The notes beneath the pieces were generated by a model. It was not told the origin of the DNA. It saw only the letters and a list, made by a program, of their open reading frames with translations, and searched no databases. A stretch of 64,000 bases of DNA from Halomontanus rarus (lineage in GTDB: Archaea > Halobacteriota > Halobacteria > Halobacteriales > Natrialbaceae): the NCBI RefSeq assembly GCF_029338335.1, contig NZ_CP119796.1; one strand, written 5' to 3'. Of the stretch, positions 1 through 8,540 are shown one piece after another (the stretch's first letter is position 1; each line of letters begins with the position of its first letter). A program made the translations under genes and the position numbers.

Positions 1-546
1 ACCTCCAGTCCAAAAGTCGGTGCGACCGCAGTGCGTACTCGACTCGAGTGGCATCGTCCGACGGCTCGAACGGACGACGGCCCTACCGCCGACACTCCGG
101 GGCCACCCATCGTGTCGTGGGTGACCGGCCCTCGCGGGGCGTCGCGTACGCGTTGCTCGAGTGATCGAAGACGGCCAAAAATGGTCGCCACCCGATGGTT
201 CGTGATCCCGTCGTCCCATCGCTCACTCGCGCGAACTGTCGTACGACCAGTACCACAGGCCCCCAGCATACCGCGCGGCGAGCAGCAGCCCGAACGTCGT
301 GCTGCTAGGTCGATGGAGACTCGGAACCAGTGTAGTAATGAAGTTGCTAACGCCCGCGGAACGAGACGCTGTGTCGCCCAATCACGACTTACTGTGGCTC
401 GCACGGCCGCGATCCGAAACCGATTCGGCGGTGCGACGGGCCGATCTCGTCCCAGTACTCGAGGAGTGCCGTTTCGGACGAAGCCCGATCGATCGACCGG
501 GAGACGCCATCTTCCCGGGCGGGCGTCGCTTCCTAAAACCCTAACG
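1..546. other. Left flank with no supportable gene
   Basis: I see no convincing coding sequence on either strand in this stretch downstream of argF. Open frames exist, but they run straight into the antisense of argF or lack a plausible start and have non-halophilic composition. It probably holds the 3' untranslated region of the arginine operon and the end of whatever lies to the left of the window. Confidence 0.4.
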
Positions 547-1482
547 CTACTCGACCAGCGTCGCCAACAGCGCCTTCTGGGCGTGCAGGCGATTCTCGGC
601 CTGTTCGAAGACGATCGACTGCTCGCTCTCGACGACGTCGTCGGTAATCTCCTCCCCGCGGTGGGCAGGCAGACAGTGCATGACGACCGGGTCGTCGGCC
701 GCCGCGAGTAACGACTCGTTGACCTGAAAGCCCTCGAACCGGCGCAGGCGCGTGTCGCGTTCGTCCTCCTGACCCATGCTCACCCAAACGTCGGTGTAGA
801 TGACGTTCGATCCGTCGACCGCCTCGAGCGGATCGGTCGTCGTCGTCGGCGTCTCGCCGAGTTCGGCGGCGCGCTCGATGACGTCCTCGTCGACGGCGTG
901 TTCGGGCGGCGTGACGACGGTGAGGTCGATCCCGGTGATCGCACAGCCGAGGACGAGCGACTGGGCGACGTTGTTGCCGTCGCCGATCCACGTCACCGAC
1001 ACGTCCTCGAACCCGCCGAAGTGCTCGCGGATCGTCAGTAGATCCGCTAGCGTCTGGCAGGGGTGGGCGTCGTCGGTGAGCCCGTTGACGATCGGGACGT
1101 CGGCGTACTCCGCGAGCACCTCGATGTTCTCGTGTTTGAACACCCGCGCCATTACCGCGTCCACGTACCGCGAGAGGGTTCTCGAGGTGTCCTTCAGGGG
1201 TTCACCCCGTCCGAGTTGGATGTCGTCGGCTCCGAGGAAGATCGCGTGACCGCCCAACTGGGTCATCCCCGTCTCGAAGGAGACGCGGGTGCGCGTACTC
1301 GGCTTCTGGAAGAGCATGCCGAGGGTCTTCCCCGCCAGATCGGCGTGGTCCTCGCCTCGTTGCTGAGCGAGTTTGTACGCCGCCGCCCGGTCGAGAACCG
1401 CGAACAGTTCGTCTCGAGAGAGGTCGTCGACGTCGATGAAGTGTCTGACGTCTGCCTCGTCGGTATCGGTCTGTGTACTCAT
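547..1482 (-). CDS. argF: Ornithine carbamoyltransferase
   Basis: Transfers a carbamoyl group from carbamoyl phosphate to ornithine to give citrulline, the step before argininosuccinate synthesis. At 311 residues it has the normal family length. The carbamoyl-phosphate motif STRTR is at residues 62-66, HPCQ at 140-143, DVWVSMG at 231-237 and the ornithine-loop HCLPAHRG at 269-276; all expected catalytic elements are present. Its start overlaps the stop of the upstream hydrolase gene by four bases (ATGA), which supports this start and translational coupling. It is the last gene of the minus-strand arginine operon. The C-terminus is intact. Confidence 0.97.
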   Translation of the reverse strand: MSTQTDTDEADVRHFIDVDDLSRDELFAVLDRAAAYKLAQQRGEDHADLAGKTLGMLFQKPSTRTRVSFETGMTQLGGHAIFLGADDIQLGRGEPLKDTSRTLSRYVDAVMARVFKHENIEVLAEYADVPIVNGLTDDAHPCQTLADLLTIREHFGGFEDVSVTWIGDGNNVAQSLVLGCAITGIDLTVVTPPEHAVDEDVIERAAELGETPTTTTDPLEAVDGSNVIYTDVWVSMGQEDERDTRLRRFEGFQVNESLLAAADDPVVMHCLPAHRGEEITDDVVESEQSIVFEQAENRLHAQKALLATLVE

Positions 1483-2558
1483 TCGTCTTCACCTACCAGC
1501 GTCGTCGCGACACGTTCCAGAACGGCGACCGACCGGTCGAACGCCGAGAGCGACAGCCGCTCGTCGGGGGCGTGATCCAGGTCGGAGTCGCCGGGCCCGT
1601 AGGTAACCATCGGACAGTCCCACGCGCCGGCGTAGAGGTTCATGTCGCTGGTTCCGGTCTTGCGGAGCAGGCGCGGCTCCTCGTCTTCGGCTCGAATCGC
1701 GACGCGGAACGCGCGTGCGATCTCGGTTCGCGGACTCTCCATCACCGGCGGAATCGGCTCGTCCCACGAGACGGTGCCCACCTCGAGGTGGGCTTCGGCG
1801 GTCTCGCGGACCGACTCGGCGTCCAGACTCGGCGGGATCCGAAGCTGGACGTCCATCGTCGTCTCGACGGAGAGGCCGTCCTCGCTGGTCCCGCCGACGA
1901 CGTCGACGGGTTTGGTCGTCACCTGCTCGAAGACGGGTTCGTAGTCGTCGGTCTCGAACGCGTCCTCGACGGTCGTCCACCAGCGCATCGCGTGCTGAAT
2001 GGCGTTCGCGTCGGGACGCGAGGTGTGACCCGACTCGCTGGTCGCGACGTAGGTTCCCGCGAGGAATCCCCTGTAGCCGAGCGTGATACCCGTCACGCCG
2101 CTCGGTTCGCCGTTGACGACCGCCTCGGGCGCCTCGCGATCTTCGACGAGGTGGCGGGCCCCCCTCGAGTTCGTCTCTTCGCCGACGACGCCGACGAAGG
2201 AGACGCCGGACCGGACCGCCGCCGCGGCCATCGCCGCGAGCGGGCCGGTGGCGTCGACGCTGCCTCGTCCCCAGAGGATCTCCTCGCCGTCCTCGTCTTC
2301 GACTCGAACCGGAATCTCCCCCGGAACCGTGTCGATGTGCGAGGTCAGCAGGACGGAATCGTCCGCCGGCGCTCGCACGTTCCCGACGTCGTCGATCCAG
2401 ACCTCGCGGTCGTGGGACTCGAAGAAGTCGGCGAGTCGCTCGGCTGCCGCCTCCTCTTCGCCCGAGGGAGAGGGGATCGAGACGAGGTCGACCAGGAGCT
2501 CGCGTGCGTCTTCGAGCGATACGTTCGCCGCGTCGGTGTCGGTCATACTCACGTTCAT
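1479..2558 (-). CDS. lysK: [LysW]-ornithine (lysine) hydrolase, M20 family
   Basis: Zinc peptidase-like enzyme that releases ornithine from the carrier-bound gamma-glutamyl intermediate; it replaces the acetylornithine deacetylase of the classical route. The 359-residue protein has M20 landmarks: HID at about 74-76, the metal-bridging Asp in GRGSVDATG near 103, the catalytic EE at 127-128 and a late DLDHAPDE motif. The first ATG overlaps argD by four bases; an alternative ATG lies four codons in. Haloarchaea normally make lysine by the diaminopimelate route, and the operon contains argF, argG and argH, so ornithine release is the likely job. Dual use for lysine cannot be excluded from sequence. 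Confidence 0.92.
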   Translation of the reverse strand: MNVSMTDTDAANVSLEDARELLVDLVSIPSPSGEEEAAAERLADFFESHDREVWIDDVGNVRAPADDSVLLTSHIDTVPGEIPVRVEDEDGEEILWGRGSVDATGPLAAMAAAAVRSGVSFVGVVGEETNSRGARHLVEDREAPEAVVNGEPSGVTGITLGYRGFLAGTYVATSESGHTSRPDANAIQHAMRWWTTVEDAFETDDYEPVFEQVTTKPVDVVGGTSEDGLSVETTMDVQLRIPPSLDAESVRETAEAHLEVGTVSWDEPIPPVMESPRTEIARAFRVAIRAEDEEPRLLRKTGTSDMNLYAGAWDCPMVTYGPGDSDLDHAPDERLSLSAFDRSVAVLERVATTLVGEDE

Positions 2559-3709
2559 GCTTCTGACTGGGCTTCGGGCGCGATGACCGCGGTCAACGCG
2601 TTCACGAGGTGGTCGGCCACCTCCTCGTCGATCACGAGCGGCGGGAGCAGTCGCAGGACGGTCCGCCCCGCAGGTAGAGCCAGAATCTGGTGATCCATCG
2701 CCAGGTCGCGGGCGACGCGGTTCGCGCCGCGTTTCAACTCGATGCCGACGAGCAGGCCGTCCCCGCGGACTTCGCGTATCTCGTCACCCAGCGCCGCCTC
2801 GAGTTCCGCCGCGAGGTACTTCCCCACGTCGGCGGCGTGGGCGGGCCACTCCTCTTCGACCAGCGTCGAGACGGTCGCGTGGACCGCCGCGGCGACGACG
2901 GGGCCGCCGCTGAACGTCGCGTTGTGCGAGGCCGCGCCGTCGGCGATCCAATCCGTCACTGCGACCGCGCCGACGGGCAGGCCGTTGCCCAGCCCCTTCG
3001 CCGTCGTGAGCACGTCGGGCGTGACGCCCGCCCGCTGGCAGGCCCACATCTCCCCCGTGCGGCCCATTCCAGTCTGGACCTCGTCTAAGACCAGCGCCGC
3101 GCCGGCATCCTCAGTGGTCTCTCGCGCGGTCTCGAGGTAGCCCGCGGGCGGAACGTTGATCCCGCCTTCGCCCTGGATCGGCTCGAGGATCACGGCCGCG
3201 GTCTCGTCGTCCACGGCGGCCGCGAGCTCCTCGCCGTCGCCGTAGGGGACGAACTCGACGTCGCCGGCCAGCGGCTCGAAGGGTTTCTTGTACTTGTCCT
3301 TCCAGGTCGCCGCGAGCGCGCCCATCGTCCGGCCGTGGAACGAGCGGGTCGCGGCGACGATCTTCGAGTTCCCCGTGGCCGAGCGAGCGAACTTCAGCGC
3401 GGCCTCGTTGGCCTCGGTCCCGGAGTTACAGAACCAGGCGAACTCGAGGCCGTCGGGCGCCGCCGCGACCAGCGCGGCGTAGGCGTCCTCGCGGGCCTGG
3501 ACGGGGTACGAGGAGTCGACGAACGTCAGGTCTCCGACCTGTTCTTGCACCGCGTCGACGACCGCCGGGTGGCTGTGGCCCAGCGGCGTGCACGCGAAAC
3601 TCGCGCCGGCGTCGACGTACTCGGTTCCGTCCGTACTGTAGAGGTACGGTCCCTCGCCGCGTTCGACGGCGATGGGCTTCCCCCCGGAGACGAAGTCGAG
3701 GTCGCTCAT
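2555..3709 (-). CDS. argD: [LysW]-glutamate-semialdehyde / acetylornithine-type aminotransferase
   Basis: Class III PLP aminotransferase that converts the carrier-bound glutamate semialdehyde into ornithine, with glutamate as amino donor. The 384-residue sequence shows SGTEANE at 96-102, the PLP-contacting LVLDEVQTG around 207-214 and the Schiff-base lysine K238 in TTAKGLGNG. The length is normal. It overlaps argB by four bases and the hydrolase gene by four bases, so these three are likely translated as a coupled block. The family also covers LysJ of lysine synthesis; context favours arginine. Confidence 0.94.
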   Translation of the reverse strand: MSDLDFVSGGKPIAVERGEGPYLYSTDGTEYVDAGASFACTPLGHSHPAVVDAVQEQVGDLTFVDSSYPVQAREDAYAALVAAAPDGLEFAWFCNSGTEANEAALKFARSATGNSKIVAATRSFHGRTMGALAATWKDKYKKPFEPLAGDVEFVPYGDGEELAAAVDDETAAVILEPIQGEGGINVPPAGYLETARETTEDAGAALVLDEVQTGMGRTGEMWACQRAGVTPDVLTTAKGLGNGLPVGAVAVTDWIADGAASHNATFSGGPVVAAAVHATVSTLVEEEWPAHAADVGKYLAAELEAALGDEIREVRGDGLLVGIELKRGANRVARDLAMDHQILALPAGRTVLRLLPPLVIDEEVADHLVNALTAVIAPEAQSEA

Positions 3710-4602
3710 TGGGCTACCTCCTCTCCCTCTTCCTCTTCCTCTTCCTCTTCCTCTCCCTCTCCTTTCTCGTCCGCGAGCACGCCCGGCTCGAGGGTCGTCC
3801 CCTCGCCGGCCAGCGCACCCGAAATCGGTTCGTCCGCGTTAGCGGTCGCGACGATCACCGAGGTCGCACCGCCCTCGAGCGCTTCCTCCGCCGCCATCAC
3901 TTTCTTCGTCATGAAGCCTTCAGCGGCGTTCTCGACGGCCTCGAACTCCTCTGGCGTCGCCGCCGAATCGATCTTCGTCGACTCGTCGTCGGGGTCCTCG
4001 TAGATCCCCGAGACGTCCGTGAGCACGACGAGATCGGCCTCGAGCGCCCCCGCGATCGCCGCGGCGGCGCGGTCGGCGTCGGCGTTGACCGCGGTGTAGC
4101 CGCCGCCCTTCTCTTTGCCCAGCATGGGAACGGAGACGACGGGCGTGTAGCCGCCCTCGAGGACGGTCTCGAGGAGGTCCGCGTTCACGGACTCGATCTT
4201 CCCCGAGTGGTCACCGCGCTTGATCTTCTTCTTGCCGTCTTCCTTCACGCGAACGGCCGACTTCCGCTTCCCTTCGAGGAGTTTGCCGTCGGTGCCCGAG
4301 AGGCCGACCGCGTCGACCTCGAGGTTCTGCAGGCTCTCCACGAGGTCCGTGTTGAGCTTGCCCGGCATGACCATCTTAAAGACGTCCATCGTGTCCTCGT
4401 CGGTGAATCGCCCCACCACCCCTCCAGGGGTTTCGACGTACGTGGGTTCCTGACCGAGGTCCTCGAGCGTCTCGTCGACGGCGGTCGAACCGCCGTGGGT
4501 GAGAACGACGTCCTCGCCCTCGGCGACGAGGTTCGCGACGTCCGCGAGCGCGCCTTCGGGATTCACCGCGCGAGCGCCGCCGATTTTGACGACGGTCGTC
4601 AT
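3706..4602 (-). CDS. argB: [LysW]-glutamate (acetylglutamate-type) kinase with poly-Glu tail
   Basis: Amino-acid kinase family enzyme that phosphorylates the distal carboxylate of carrier-bound glutamate. The ATP-binding VKIGGA lies at 5-10 and HGGS at 36-39, and the substrate and ATP-site sequence NADADRAAAAIAGAL is present. The core ends near residue 278. It is followed by a 20-residue tail that is almost all glutamate, encoded by a GAG/GAA hexamer microsatellite. Such a tail is not part of the kinase fold and is probably solvent-exposed and length-variable. The gene starts one base after argC ends. Confidence 0.93.
   Translation of the reverse strand: MTTVVKIGGARAVNPEGALADVANLVAEGEDVVLTHGGSTAVDETLEDLGQEPTYVETPGGVVGRFTDEDTMDVFKMVMPGKLNTDLVESLQNLEVDAVGLSGTDGKLLEGKRKSAVRVKEDGKKKIKRGDHSGKIESVNADLLETVLEGGYTPVVSVPMLGKEKGGGYTAVNADADRAAAAIAGALEADLVVLTDVSGIYEDPDDESTKIDSAATPEEFEAVENAAEGFMTKKVMAAEEALEGGATSVIVATANADEPISGALAGEGTTLEPGVLADEKGEGEEEEEEEEEGEEVAQ
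3727..3754 (-). repeat. GAGGAA hexamer microsatellite inside argB
   Basis: About four and a half perfect copies of a six-base unit (GAGGAA on the coding strand) encode the glutamate run at the argB C-terminus. They lie 20-50 bases before the ATGA overlap with argD. Gain or loss of whole units would keep the frame and change tail length; other slippage would disturb the coupling to argD. Confidence 0.85.
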
Positions 4603-4603
4603 C

Positions 4604-5686
4604 TCAGGGTGCCCCCACGGGATGTAATCCGAGGAACTCGAGTCCGGCGGTTTCCTCGAAGCCGAGCGCGATGTTCGCGGCGTGGACGGTCTGTCCGGCC
4701 GATCCCTTCATCATGTTGTCGATCGCCGAGAAGACGACGATGCGCTTGTTCGAGGGGTCGAGTTCGAACCCGACTTCCGCCATATTGGTCCCGGCGACCG
4801 ACTTCGGCTCCGGATAGCGGTAGACGCCGGAACCGCCGGCGGCCATACGGACGAACGGCTCGTCCTCGTAGGCCCCGCGGTAGGCTTTCCAGAGGTCGCC
4901 CTTCGAGACCGGTCCCGAGGGGAAGACGTGGCTGGTCGCGCTGGCGCCGCGGATCATGTCCACGGCGTGGCAGGTGAACGAGACGCTGGTTCCGAGGAAC
5001 TGCTCGATCTCGGCCTCGTGGCGGTGGCCCGTCGGCGCGTACGGGCGCACGACGCCCGAGCGTTCCGGATGCGAGGAGGCGTCGCCGCCGCCGGCCCCGC
5101 CTTCTGAGGAGCCGACTTTCACGTCGACGACGATCTGTTCGTCGCCCTCCAAAATTCCGTTCTCGAACAGCGGGTGCAGCCCCAGAATCGTCGCCGTCGC
5201 GTTACAGCCGCCACCGGCGATGAGTTCGGCACCGGGCAGGTTCTCCCGGTTGATCTCCGGCAGGGCGTACTCGGCCTTCTCGAGGTATTCTGGACACTGG
5301 TGTCCGTCGTACCACTCATCGTACTGGTCTTCGGTCTCGAGGCGGAAATCCGCCGAGAGGTCGACGACGGTGTCGGCGATCTCGAAGAACTCGTCGACCT
5401 GGCCCATCGAGACGCCGTGGGGCGTCGCGGCGAAGAGCACGTCGACGCTCTCGAGATCGTCGGGCTCGGTGAAGCGAAGGTCGGTCCCGCGAAGCGGCGG
5501 GTGGACCGAGCCGACGCTCTTGCCTGCCTTCGAGCGACTGGTGACCTCGCTAATCTCGAAGTTGGGGTGGCCGGCGAGCAGGCGAAGCAGTTCGCCGCCC
5601 GTGAAGCCGCTACCGCCGATGATCGAGGCGGTGACGGTCTCCGCGCTCGCGGCGTCCGACTCCTGCGTTTCGGTGCCGGCCGCCAT
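4604..5686 (-). CDS. argC: N-acetyl-gamma-glutamyl-phosphate / [LysW]-glutamyl-phosphate reductase
   Basis: NADPH-dependent reductase that turns the acyl phosphate made by ArgB into the semialdehyde. The 360-residue protein has the Rossmann motif IIGGSGFTGGE (about 22-32) and the catalytic cysteine C161 in AGGGCNATA, followed by the conserved GSSEGGAGGG and HRHEAEIEQ regions. An N-terminal extension of some 18 polar residues precedes the first beta strand, which is common in haloarchaeal versions. The start codon shares one base with the lysX stop, so the two are coupled. Confidence 0.95.
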   Translation of the reverse strand: MAAGTETQESDAASAETVTASIIGGSGFTGGELLRLLAGHPNFEISEVTSRSKAGKSVGSVHPPLRGTDLRFTEPDDLESVDVLFAATPHGVSMGQVDEFFEIADTVVDLSADFRLETEDQYDEWYDGHQCPEYLEKAEYALPEINRENLPGAELIAGGGCNATATILGLHPLFENGILEGDEQIVVDVKVGSSEGGAGGGDASSHPERSGVVRPYAPTGHRHEAEIEQFLGTSVSFTCHAVDMIRGASATSHVFPSGPVSKGDLWKAYRGAYEDEPFVRMAAGGSGVYRYPEPKSVAGTNMAEVGFELDPSNKRIVVFSAIDNMMKGSAGQTVHAANIALGFEETAGLEFLGLHPVGAP

Positions 5687-6558
5687 TAGGCTGTCACCTC
5701 GACGGTCTCGGCCTCGGCGGCCTTCCGTTCGAGCCAGTCGACGACGGTGCCGGCGACGTCGGTTTCGACGGCACCGTCGAGGGCTTTGAACTCGACGGTG
5801 TGGTTGACCTCGTGAATCGTGTAGTCGTCACCGGCTTCCATGAGGTCCACCCCCAGAAGTCCGCCGCCGACGGCGTCGCTGGCCTGCTGGACCAGCTCCT
5901 CCGCGCGCGCGTCGAGTTCGAACGGCTCGGTCTCCGCACCCTTCGCGGCGTTGGTCAGCCAGTGATCCGAGGAGCGAGCCATCGCGGCGATCGGTTCGCC
6001 GTCGACCGCGAGCACGCGGATGTCGCGACCGGGTTTCTCGACGAACTCCTGAATGTAGAACACCTTGTGCTCGTAGTGACCCAGCGTCGCCTTGTGCTCC
6101 AAGATCGCCTCCGCGGCGTCGCGAGAATCGATCTTGGCCATCAATCGCCCCCAGGAGCCGATCACCGGCTTGAGGACGCAGGGGTAGCCGAAGTCCTCGA
6201 TGGACTCGAGGGCCGCCTCCGTCGTGAAGGCGACGTCCGTGTTGGGCGTCGGGACGCCCGCGGCCTCGAGTGCCAAGCTGTTTTTCACTTTGTCCGAGCA
6301 GATCTCGGCCGTCTCGTGGCTGTTGACGACGGGGACGCCGTAGGCCTCACAGAACTGCGTGGCGTAGAGGCTGCGGCTGGTCGCGAGACAGCGGTCGACG
6401 ACGATGTCGAGATCCGCGAAGGCCTCCGGGGCGTTCGCGAGGTTGAACCGCTGTTTGCGGACGTCGATCTTCTCGACGTCGTGGCCGCGCTCGCGAAGCT
6501 CGGACAGCAGGAGCTTCTCGTCCTTCCGTATCCGGGAATAAAGTAGTCCGACGTTCAT
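5686..6558 (-). CDS. lysX: Glutamate--LysW ligase (ArgX/LysX, ATP-grasp)
   Basis: ATP-grasp ligase of the RimK-like family that attaches the alpha-amino group of glutamate (or alpha-aminoadipate) to the C-terminal glutamate of the small LysW carrier, committing it to the protected pathway. The 290-residue sequence shows the N-terminal preATP-grasp fold, NSHETAEICSDKVKN at about 89-103, the central EHKVFYIQEFVEKPGRDIR and the metal-binding HEVNHTVEFK near the C-terminus. Substrate choice cannot be read with certainty, but the arginine genes around it point to glutamate. It sits 67 bases downstream of the carrier gene. Confidence 0.93.
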   Translation of the reverse strand: MNVGLLYSRIRKDEKLLLSELRERGHDVEKIDVRKQRFNLANAPEAFADLDIVVDRCLATSRSLYATQFCEAYGVPVVNSHETAEICSDKVKNSLALEAAGVPTPNTDVAFTTEAALESIEDFGYPCVLKPVIGSWGRLMAKIDSRDAAEAILEHKATLGHYEHKVFYIQEFVEKPGRDIRVLAVDGEPIAAMARSSDHWLTNAAKGAETEPFELDARAEELVQQASDAVGGGLLGVDLMEAGDDYTIHEVNHTVEFKALDGAVETDVAGTVVDWLERKAAEAETVEVTA

Positions 6559-6625
6559 GTTGTGTGAGTCCTCCGGTGGTCACCGCGTGCGTGTGTTTGT
6601 GTTCTCGTTGTGACTGTCTGCAAAG

Positions 6626-6790
6626 CTATTCACCCCAGTCCTCTTCGAGCTCCGGGGCTCGCTCGAGGACTGGCGGCTCGGTGTCGACGACTTCCAGTTC
6701 GGCTCCGCAGGTGGTACAGTCGACGATTTCTCCGACTTCCAGATCGTCGTGCAGGGCCACGTCCGCCCCGCACTCGACACATTCGGTCAT
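6626..6790 (-). CDS. lysW: Amino-group carrier protein LysW/ArgW (54 aa)
   Basis: Small acidic carrier whose C-terminal glutamate is joined to the substrate by the LysX/ArgX ligase, so that all later intermediates ride on it. The 54-residue protein has a zinc-ribbon-like CxxC pair (C4/C7 and C25/C28) and ends in EEDWGE; the EDWGE tail is the diagnostic signature. The core is rich in Asp and Glu, giving the negative surface that the Arg/Lys enzymes recognise. It lies between argH and lysX. A TATA-like box 50-60 bases upstream suggests it can also be transcribed from its own promoter. Confidence 0.95.
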   Translation of the reverse strand: MTECVECGADVALHDDLEVGEIVDCTTCGAELEVVDTEPPVLERAPELEEDWGE

Positions 6791-6840
6791 TGTACCCCCA
6801 ACTCGGAGGCCATCACCCTTAAACCCTTCGAACTTACCAG

Positions 6841-6850
6841 GAAAATTAAG
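6841..6850 (-). promoter_or_regulatory. Candidate TATA box for lysW
   Basis: An AT-rich CTTAATTTTC stretch on the minus strand lies about 50 bases before the lysW ATG in otherwise GC-rich DNA. Transcription would begin about 25 bases downstream and leave a short leader. It suggests an internal promoter separating argG-argH from the carrier genes. Confidence 0.45.
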
Positions 6851-6930
6851 TGACCGGGACTACCGTCTAATCGCGTGAGAGTCCTGCCGCGTGCCGGATG
6901 GTTCGTGACGTATCATCAGGTAGGTAGTTT

Positions 6931-6967
6931 GTCCCCGGAGGGGGACGGCGGCGGGCCCACGGCCCGC
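6931..6967 (-). terminator. Two GC-rich hairpins after argH
   Basis: Two adjacent hairpins lie in the argH-lysW gap. The first is GTCCCC/GGGGAC with a four-base loop. The second is GCGGGCC/GGCCCGC with a three-base loop. They may pause or end transcription from argG-argH before the internal lysW promoter. There is no strong T-run after them, so termination is not certain. Confidence 0.4.
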
Positions 6968-7042
6968 GCAAGCGGCCGCAGACGCGACTCCGCGGTTCGC
7001 GAACGCGGACGCGAATTTCCGATCCGCGGACGTAAACGCGAA

Positions 7043-8539
7043 TCAGACATACGCGTTCACCTCCTCGCGAAGGGCCGCCGAGGCCGCTTCGAGGTCGTCT
7101 CGCAGTTCGCCGACCTGCGTCTCGTCAGCGCCGACTGCGTCCTCGGCGGACTCGAGTTGCGCCGCGACGGCCTCGGGTGCGGGCCCGCCCTGGGAGTTCC
7201 GGGAGGCGACGCTCTCGACGGGGTCGAGGGCCGCCTCGACGGCGGCCGGATCGACATGGTCCTCGAGAGGATCGTCCAGAACTTCTCGAGAGGCGGCCTC
7301 GAGGGCGTCGTAGTCCGAGCCGTTGCTCACGGTTTCACCGTTCGCTCGTCCCGCGGCGCGTTGCGCCGCGTGCGCGACGAGTTCGTGGGCCGTCCGGAAC
7401 GGCAACCCGTTCGCGGCCAGCAGGTCCGCGACGCCGGTCGCCGTCGAGAAGCCGGCCCCCGCCTCCGCAGCGAGGGTTTCAGCGTTCCAATCGGCCGAGG
7501 CGACCGCGCCAGCCGCGACCTCCGTCGCGTCGGTGACGTCGTCGACGGTCTCCCATGCGTGGGGCGTCGCCCGCTGGAGGTCGCGGTTGTACGCGCGTGG
7601 AAGTCCCTTCAGCGTCGTCGTCAGTCCCTGCACCCCGCCCGCCGCGTCGCCCGCGATCGCGCGGACTAACTCGAGCGTGTCCGGGTTCTTTTTCTGAGGC
7701 ATGATCGACGACGTCGAGGAGTAGTCGTCCGAGAGGTCGACGAAGCCGCGGTTTGCGAAGAGGATCACGTCCTCGGCGAGTCCCGACAGCGTCGTCGCGA
7801 GCGTCGACAGCGCCTGGGTCGTCTCGAGTAAGAAGTCCCGACTCGAGGAGGCGTCCATCGAGTTCGCGAGAACGGAATCGAAGCCGAGTAACTCGGCGGT
7901 GCGCTCGCGGTCGATATCGAACGTCGTTCCGGCGAACGCTGCGGCGCCCAGCGGCGACTGGTTGATCCTCGCGTAGGCCTCGAGCAGTCGTTCGGTGTCG
8001 CGGCGGACGGCCTCCTCGTAGGAGCACGCCCAGTGGGCGACCGTGATCGGCTGGGCGGGCTGGAGGTGTGTGTAGCCGGGCATCACCGTCTCAGTGTGCG
8101 TCTCGGCTACCTCGCACAGCGCCTCGCGCAGCCCAATCGTGGCCTCGAGGGCCTCGAGGACGTCCTCGCGGAAGCGATAGCGGATACACGTCGCGACCTC
8201 GTCGTTTCTCGAGCGCGCGGTGTGCATCTTCCCGCCGTCGCGACCGACGCGTTCGATGACGGCGGTTTCAATGGCCTCGTGGACGTCCTCGCCGTCGGGC
8301 AGGGAGCCGTGGCCGTCGACCTCGACGGCATCGAGTGCGGTGAGGATCTCGCCCGCGGTCTCGCTCTCGACGATCCCCTGCTCTGCGAGCATCACCACGT
8401 GTGCGCGATCGACCGCGAGGTCGGCCGCGAAGATCCGTTCGTCCGCCGCGAGCGACGAGAGGAAACTCCGGGCGGGGCCGCCGCTGAAACGGTCGCGGCG
8501 GACGACGCCCTCGCCCTCCGTGGAGTCCTCTCCGGTCAT
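7043..8539 (-). CDS. argH: Argininosuccinate lyase
   Basis: Cleaves argininosuccinate into arginine and fumarate, the last step of arginine synthesis. The 498-residue protein belongs to the fumarase/aspartase superfamily. HTARSRND is at 106-113, the catalytic-His region GYTHLQPAQP is around 155-164 and the flexible signature loop SSIMPQKKNP is at 277-286. The length is slightly above the family norm because of acidic surface segments. It starts one base after argG ends, so the two are co-transcribed. Confidence 0.97.
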   Translation of the reverse strand: MTGEDSTEGEGVVRRDRFSGGPARSFLSSLAADERIFAADLAVDRAHVVMLAEQGIVESETAGEILTALDAVEVDGHGSLPDGEDVHEAIETAVIERVGRDGGKMHTARSRNDEVATCIRYRFREDVLEALEATIGLREALCEVAETHTETVMPGYTHLQPAQPITVAHWACSYEEAVRRDTERLLEAYARINQSPLGAAAFAGTTFDIDRERTAELLGFDSVLANSMDASSSRDFLLETTQALSTLATTLSGLAEDVILFANRGFVDLSDDYSSTSSIMPQKKNPDTLELVRAIAGDAAGGVQGLTTTLKGLPRAYNRDLQRATPHAWETVDDVTDATEVAAGAVASADWNAETLAAEAGAGFSTATGVADLLAANGLPFRTAHELVAHAAQRAAGRANGETVSNGSDYDALEAASREVLDDPLEDHVDPAAVEAALDPVESVASRNSQGGPAPEAVAAQLESAEDAVGADETQVGELRDDLEAASAALREEVNAYV

Positions 8540-8540
8540 G

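Noticed and set aside
299..544. 81-codon plus-strand frame downstream of argF
   Set aside because: No promoter, no family resemblance and no conserved start; composition does not fit halophile proteins.
31..711. Long plus-strand open frame at the left end
   Set aside because: Runs into the antisense of argF, has an arginine-rich non-halophilic composition and no motif; it is a GC-rich shadow frame.
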